The notes beneath the pieces are model-generated. The model worked only from the letters and a program-made list of their open reading frames with translations. It was not told the DNA's origin and ran no database searches. From NCBI GenBank assembly GCA_032250895.1, contig JAVVEZ010000113.1, forward strand, positions 1 through 8,960: a stretch of DNA of 8,960 bases, in the 5' to 3' direction. A program made the position numbers and the translations under genes. Within the stretch, counting starts at the first letter, position 1, and every line of letters starts with the position of its first letter. Of the stretch, positions 6,516-8,960 are shown piece by piece. Source of the stretch: JAVVEZ01 sp032250895. GTDB lineage: Bacteria; Pseudomonadota; Gammaproteobacteria; Pseudomonadales; Pseudohongiellaceae.

Positions 6516-7562
6516 TCATGCCAACAGGCCTGCGACTTTGCTGGCAAGATCAGCCACCCGGCAGGCATAGGCCCATTCATTGTCATACCAGCTGATCAGC
6601 TTGAAAAAGCGTGAATTCAGTTCAATCGAAGAACCCGCATCATAAATGGACGAAAGCCTGTCATGGACAAAGTCAGACGACACCACCTGTTCCTCTGTAT
6701 AACCCAGAATACCTTGCAGATAGGAAGCTGCCGCCGTTTTCATCAGGCCATTGATCTCTGCCAGAGAACTGGCCCGGCCGGTGCGCAGGGTCAGATCCAC
6801 CACTGACACCGCAGGCGTGGGCACCCTGAAGGCCATGCCGGTAAGCTTGCCCTTCACCTCCGGGCATACCAGCCCCACCGCCCTGGCGGCGCCAGTGGCC
6901 GAAGGGATGATGTTGACAGCAGCTGCTCTGCCCCCTCTCCAGTCCTTGCGGGAGGGGGCATCCACGGTTTTCTGCGAAGCCGTATAAGAATGCACCGTAG
7001 TCATCAGACCTTCTTCCAGGCCAATGCCCTCCCGCAGCAGTACATGCACCAGCGGCGCCAGGCAATTGGTCGTGCAGGATGCATTGGAAATGATGTGGTG
7101 GCGGTTCATATCAAGGCCTTCGTCATTGACCCCCATGACGACGGTGATGTCTTCTCCTGACGCAGGTGCCGTGATAATGACCTTTTTCGCCCCGGCACTC
7201 AGATGCCCCCTTGCCTTCTCGGCACTGGTGAAAAGCCCTGTGGCCTCGATCACGATATCGACATCCGGCCAGGGAATGGCAGCTGGGCCCTGGCTTTCTC
7301 CCAATACCTGAATCTGGCTATCATCCACCACCAGAATGTCATCCTGAGAACTTTGCGCCGATGAGCGCCGGCTGGAGATGGCGGCCTTGAAACGGCCCTG
7401 TACGGAGTCAAACTTCAGGAGATAGGCCAGATTATCCGCCGCCACCAGATCATTGACGGCCACCACCTGCAGCGCGGCCCGTGGTCCGACCTGTTCATGC
7501 AAGGCGCGAAAAACCAGACGCCCAATACGGCCAAAGCCATTGATGCCCACTCTGACAATCAT
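6516..7562 (-). CDS. gap: Glyceraldehyde-3-phosphate dehydrogenase, phosphorylating, type I
   Basis: The enzyme oxidises glyceraldehyde 3-phosphate to 1,3-bisphosphoglycerate in glycolysis, in the cytoplasm. The 348 residues show the Rossmann motif GFGRIGR (9-15) and N37-D38, the acidic position typical of NAD+-using forms. SNASCTTN carries catalytic Cys163, and His191 sits in TTVHSYTASQ. KDWRGGRAAAVNIIPSATGA and KLTGMAFRVPTP resemble E. coli GapA, and WYDNEWAYACRV lies near the C-terminus. A Ser/Gln-rich stretch at about 63-75 is roughly 8 residues longer than in E. coli GapA. The ATG at 7562 was chosen because AGGAGA stands 5 nt upstream and the conserved fold begins right after it. The open frame extends 33 codons farther upstream, but that part is read through a palindromic repeat. 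The gene is transcribed alone, convergent with the GDT1-like gene and divergent from the MscS-family gene. Confidence 0.97.
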   Translation of the reverse strand: MIVRVGINGFGRIGRLVFRALHEQVGPRAALQVVAVNDLVAADNLAYLLKFDSVQGRFKAAISSRRSSAQSSQDDILVVDDSQIQVLGESQGPAAIPWPDVDIVIEATGLFTSAEKARGHLSAGAKKVIITAPASGEDITVVMGVNDEGLDMNRHHIISNASCTTNCLAPLVHVLLREGIGLEEGLMTTVHSYTASQKTVDAPSRKDWRGGRAAAVNIIPSATGAARAVGLVCPEVKGKLTGMAFRVPTPAVSVVDLTLRTGRASSLAEINGLMKTAAASYLQGILGYTEEQVVSSDFVHDRLSSIYDAGSSIELNSRFFKLISWYDNEWAYACRVADLASKVAGLLA

Positions 7563-7567
7563 ATCTT

Positions 7568-7573
7568 TCTCCT
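7568..7573 (-). promoter_or_regulatory. Ribosome binding site fixing the GAPDH start
   Basis: AGGAGA on the minus strand lies 5 nt before the ATG at 7562. It decides in favour of this start over the longer frame that begins at 7661. Confidence 0.8.
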
Positions 7574-7599
7574 CATCTTCGTTAGAAAAGTTTTGAATA

Positions 7600-7627
7600 A
7601 GCCCTCGCCTCTGCACAGGCAAGGGCT
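7600..7627. repeat. Long hairpin in the GAPDH leader
   Basis: AGCCCTcGCCT (7600-7610) and AGGCaAGGGCT (7617-7627) form an 11-position stem with one C/A mismatch and a 6-nt loop. It lies 37 nt upstream of the GAPDH ATG on the minus strand. It directly abuts the palindromic repeat at 7628-7654. No good T-run follows on either strand, so it is not a standard terminator. Confidence 0.6.
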
Positions 7628-7654
7628 GGTTCCCCGCCTGCGTGGGGATGACGG
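7628..7654. repeat. Dispersed palindromic (REP-like) repeat
   Basis: The core TCCCCGCCTGCGTGGGGA (7631-7648) folds into a 7-bp stem with one G/T pair and a 4-nt loop, flanked by GGT and TGACGG. This matches the widely seen proteobacterial dispersed repeat of the form GTCATCCCCGCNNNGGCGGGGA. Translated, it gives the familiar spurious peptides VIPTQAG and VPRLRGDDG. It also resembles a type I-E CRISPR repeat, but only one copy is present. Confidence 0.7.
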
Positions 7655-7713
7655 CCTGCACGGTTTAGAGTTCTATGGTGAGCCAGGCTTCGCTTCTGGC
7701 GGAATTTTCTGCC

Positions 7714-7719
7714 TATAAT
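7714..7719 (+). promoter_or_regulatory. -10 box of the MscS-family gene
   Basis: TATAAT is a perfect -10 hexamer. No good -35 is seen 16-18 nt upstream, so an activator may be needed. Transcription would start near 7726, about 51 nt before the ATG at 7777. The box lies inside the upstream extension of the reading frame, supporting the shorter protein. Confidence 0.5.
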
Positions 7720-7738
7720 TGCACTTCTAATTGCACTT
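7716..7738 (+). repeat. 11-bp tandem direct repeat at the MscS-family promoter
   Basis: TAATTGCACTT occurs at 7716-7726 and 7728-7738, exactly 12 nt apart. The first copy overlaps the TATAAT box and the expected transcription start. It may be a tandem operator or a simple local duplication. Confidence 0.6.
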
Positions 7739-7776
7739 TGCCGCTCGCCAGGCGGATCATTCAAACTTGGGTTTCC

Positions 7777-8676
7777 ATGGAACAACTGCTATCCCTGCTT
7801 GACTCCCATCTTTTCAGCTTCCGTGGTGAAGACTTCAACGTGAGCCAGGTTTTGCTGGTTCCCCTGTTTATCTGGCTGGCTTATTTTCTCTTTCACAAAA
7901 GCAGCGCCCTCATCCTGGGCAAATTACAGCAACGACAGGTGGCACAGCAGCAGATTCTGCTGGTAAAGAGAATCTATACGGTGCTGGCCCTGGTCATCGT
8001 GGTGATTACCTTACTCGAGCTGCTGCATATCCCGCTGACCGCCTTTGCCTTCATTTCCGGCGCTGTCGCCATCGGTGTCGGCTTCGGTGCCCAGAATATC
8101 ATCAACAACTTCATCAGCGGCTGGATTCTGATGTGGGAGCAACCCATCCGCATTGGTGATTTTCTCGAAATCGGCGATGCCAAGGGCACCGTGGAGACCA
8201 TCAACTCCCGCTCCACGCTGATCCGGCGTACCGATGGCGTGCATCTGCTGATCCCCAACAGCCAGTTTCTGGAGAACATGGTTGTGAACTGGACTCTGAT
8301 CGACAAACTGGCCCGGGGCGTGGTACGAGTGGGTGTGGCCTATGGTTCCCCGGTCAAAAAAGTCTCGACCCTGATCAGCCGGGCGGCTGAGCATCCCGAC
8401 GTTCTCAGGGACCCCGCCCCGCTGGTGGTGTTTGAGGACTTTGGTGACAGCGCCCTCATTTTTGATCTTTTCTTCTGGATCAACGCCTTCGGCGAAAAAG
8501 ACCTGCGCGTGATCCGCTCTGACATCCGTTTCAAAATTGACGAGCTGTTTGCCGAAAACGATATTGTCATTGCCTTTCCGCAACGCGATATTCATATTGA
8601 TGGCCGGCTCAGCATTGCCAGGAGCCCTAAAGCCAACGCTTCCGACGTAAAAGCCACAGCACCCCAGCCACGATAA
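7777..8676 (+). CDS. MscS-family mechanosensitive channel
   Basis: This 299-residue inner-membrane channel opens under membrane tension to release solutes during osmotic downshock. Three hydrophobic segments are seen, at about 24-40, 62-84 and 88-118. The third is the pore helix, with a Gly/Ala pattern (SGAVAIGVGFGAQNIINNFI, residues 94-113) followed by GWILMWEQPIRIGD. The beta domain follows, with GTVETINSRSTLIRRTDG and IPNSQF (159-164), then an alpha/beta C-terminal domain to about 285. The pore sequence looks closer to the MscK-type pore than to E. coli MscS itself, but the long N-terminal part of MscK is absent; the length fits small MscS proteins. The ATG at 7777 was chosen because the upstream frame covers a promoter; its ribosome site is weak. 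The 3' end overlaps the convergent CorA-like gene by 50 nt. Confidence 0.94.
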   Translation: MEQLLSLLDSHLFSFRGEDFNVSQVLLVPLFIWLAYFLFHKSSALILGKLQQRQVAQQQILLVKRIYTVLALVIVVITLLELLHIPLTAFAFISGAVAIGVGFGAQNIINNFISGWILMWEQPIRIGDFLEIGDAKGTVETINSRSTLIRRTDGVHLLIPNSQFLENMVVNWTLIDKLARGVVRVGVAYGSPVKKVSTLISRAAEHPDVLRDPAPLVVFEDFGDSALIFDLFFWINAFGEKDLRVIRSDIRFKIDELFAENDIVIAFPQRDIHIDGRLSIARSPKANASDVKATAPQPR

Positions 8677-8960
8677 GACTCATGACGGCCACTACCTGCA
8701 TAAAGGCTCCCGGCTGCTCGAGCCCCGGCAGTCCGGCCACGTTCATGCCGAAAACCCCCGTCACAAACGTCACCGGCATGAAGATCACCGCAACGATGGA
8801 CAGCATGTACATTCTGGCATTCTGTTCCTGGGCAATCCTGTTCATCAGTTCTTCCTGCAAGACCAGGGCTCGCTCACGGACCAGATCGATGTCTTCCACA
8901 TAACGCATGATCCGATCCGACTGCTCGTGGAGGCGGTACGCGTTTTCTTCATCCATGATG
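8627..8960 (-). CDS. CorA/ZntB-type divalent metal transporter, C-terminal fragment
   Basis: The gene enters from the right edge, so only about 111 C-terminal residues are present. The ATG at 8956 is most likely an internal methionine because the frame stays open to the edge. The visible part starts with the end of the long cytoplasmic helix (ERALVLQEELMNRIAQEQNA), then the first membrane helix YMLSIVAVIFMPVTFVTGVF with the family signature GMN at 8741-8749. A short periplasmic loop (VAGLPGLEQPG), a second membrane helix and the basic tail RRKRWL follow. The family forms pentameric channels or transporters for Mg2+, Co2+, Ni2+ or Zn2+ in the inner membrane. The loop after GMN resembles ZntB-like members, but the fragment is too short to assign the metal. 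The last 50 nt overlap the end of the MscS-family gene on the other strand. Confidence 0.92.
   Translation of the reverse strand, partial: IMDEENAYRLHEQSDRIMRYVEDIDLVRERALVLQEELMNRIAQEQNARMYMLSIVAVIFMPVTFVTGVFGMNVAGLPGLEQPGAFMQVVAVMSLIVAGVLWLLRRKRWL

Noticed and set aside
7628..7654. Possible type I-E CRISPR repeat
   Set aside because: Only a single copy is present, with no spacers or second repeat and no cas genes in the window; the sequence fits the common dispersed palindromic repeat better.
7675..7776. Upstream ATG giving a 333-residue channel protein
   Set aside because: The extra 34 codons cover the TATAAT box and the direct repeat, and the encoded segment does not look like part of an MscS protein.

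Overview
The window most resembles a chromosomal segment of a Gram-negative proteobacterium, probably a gammaproteobacterium. The reasons are the outer-membrane TonB-dependent receptors with N-terminal signal peptides, a FecI/FecR-type sigma/anti-sigma pair, an E. coli GapA-like glyceraldehyde-3-phosphate dehydrogenase, a dispersed palindromic repeat of a kind common in gammaproteobacteria, and a GC content that looks like the mid-50s percent by eye. No lineage-specific marker is present, so genus-level placement is not possible.

Left part (1-5887, all minus strand). An ECF sigma factor (5240-5887), a FecR-like membrane anti-sigma regulator (4176-5243) and a very large TonB-dependent receptor with an N-terminal STN signalling domain (682-4146) form one compact operon. 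Sigma and FecR overlap by 4 nt, and 29 nt separate FecR from the receptor. This is the FecI-FecR-FecA cell-surface signalling layout: the receptor senses its ligand at the outer membrane, its STN domain contacts the periplasmic part of FecR, and FecR controls the sigma factor. After a gap of about 500 nt rich in inverted repeats, a second TonB-dependent receptor begins on the same strand (1-178, running off the left edge). It has no STN domain in the part visible. The ligands of both receptors are unknown.

Middle (5888-6515). A short divergent promoter region leads to a 90-residue single-repeat GDT1/UPF0016 cation transporter on the plus strand (6077-6349), followed by a strong intrinsic terminator (6479-6505).

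Right part (6516-8960). A phosphorylating GAPDH lies on the minus strand (6516-7562). Its leader contains two adjacent hairpins, one of them a typical dispersed palindromic repeat. Divergent from it is a 299-residue MscS-family mechanosensitive channel (7777-8676) with a perfect TATAAT box and an 11-bp tandem direct repeat at its promoter. The channel gene converges on, and overlaps by 50 nt, the 3' end of a CorA/ZntB-type metal transporter gene (8627-8960, running off the right edge).

These genes are ordinary core and transport functions. The parts least explained by known families are the structured 500-nt region between the two receptors and the leader and promoter elements around the GAPDH/MscS divergence.
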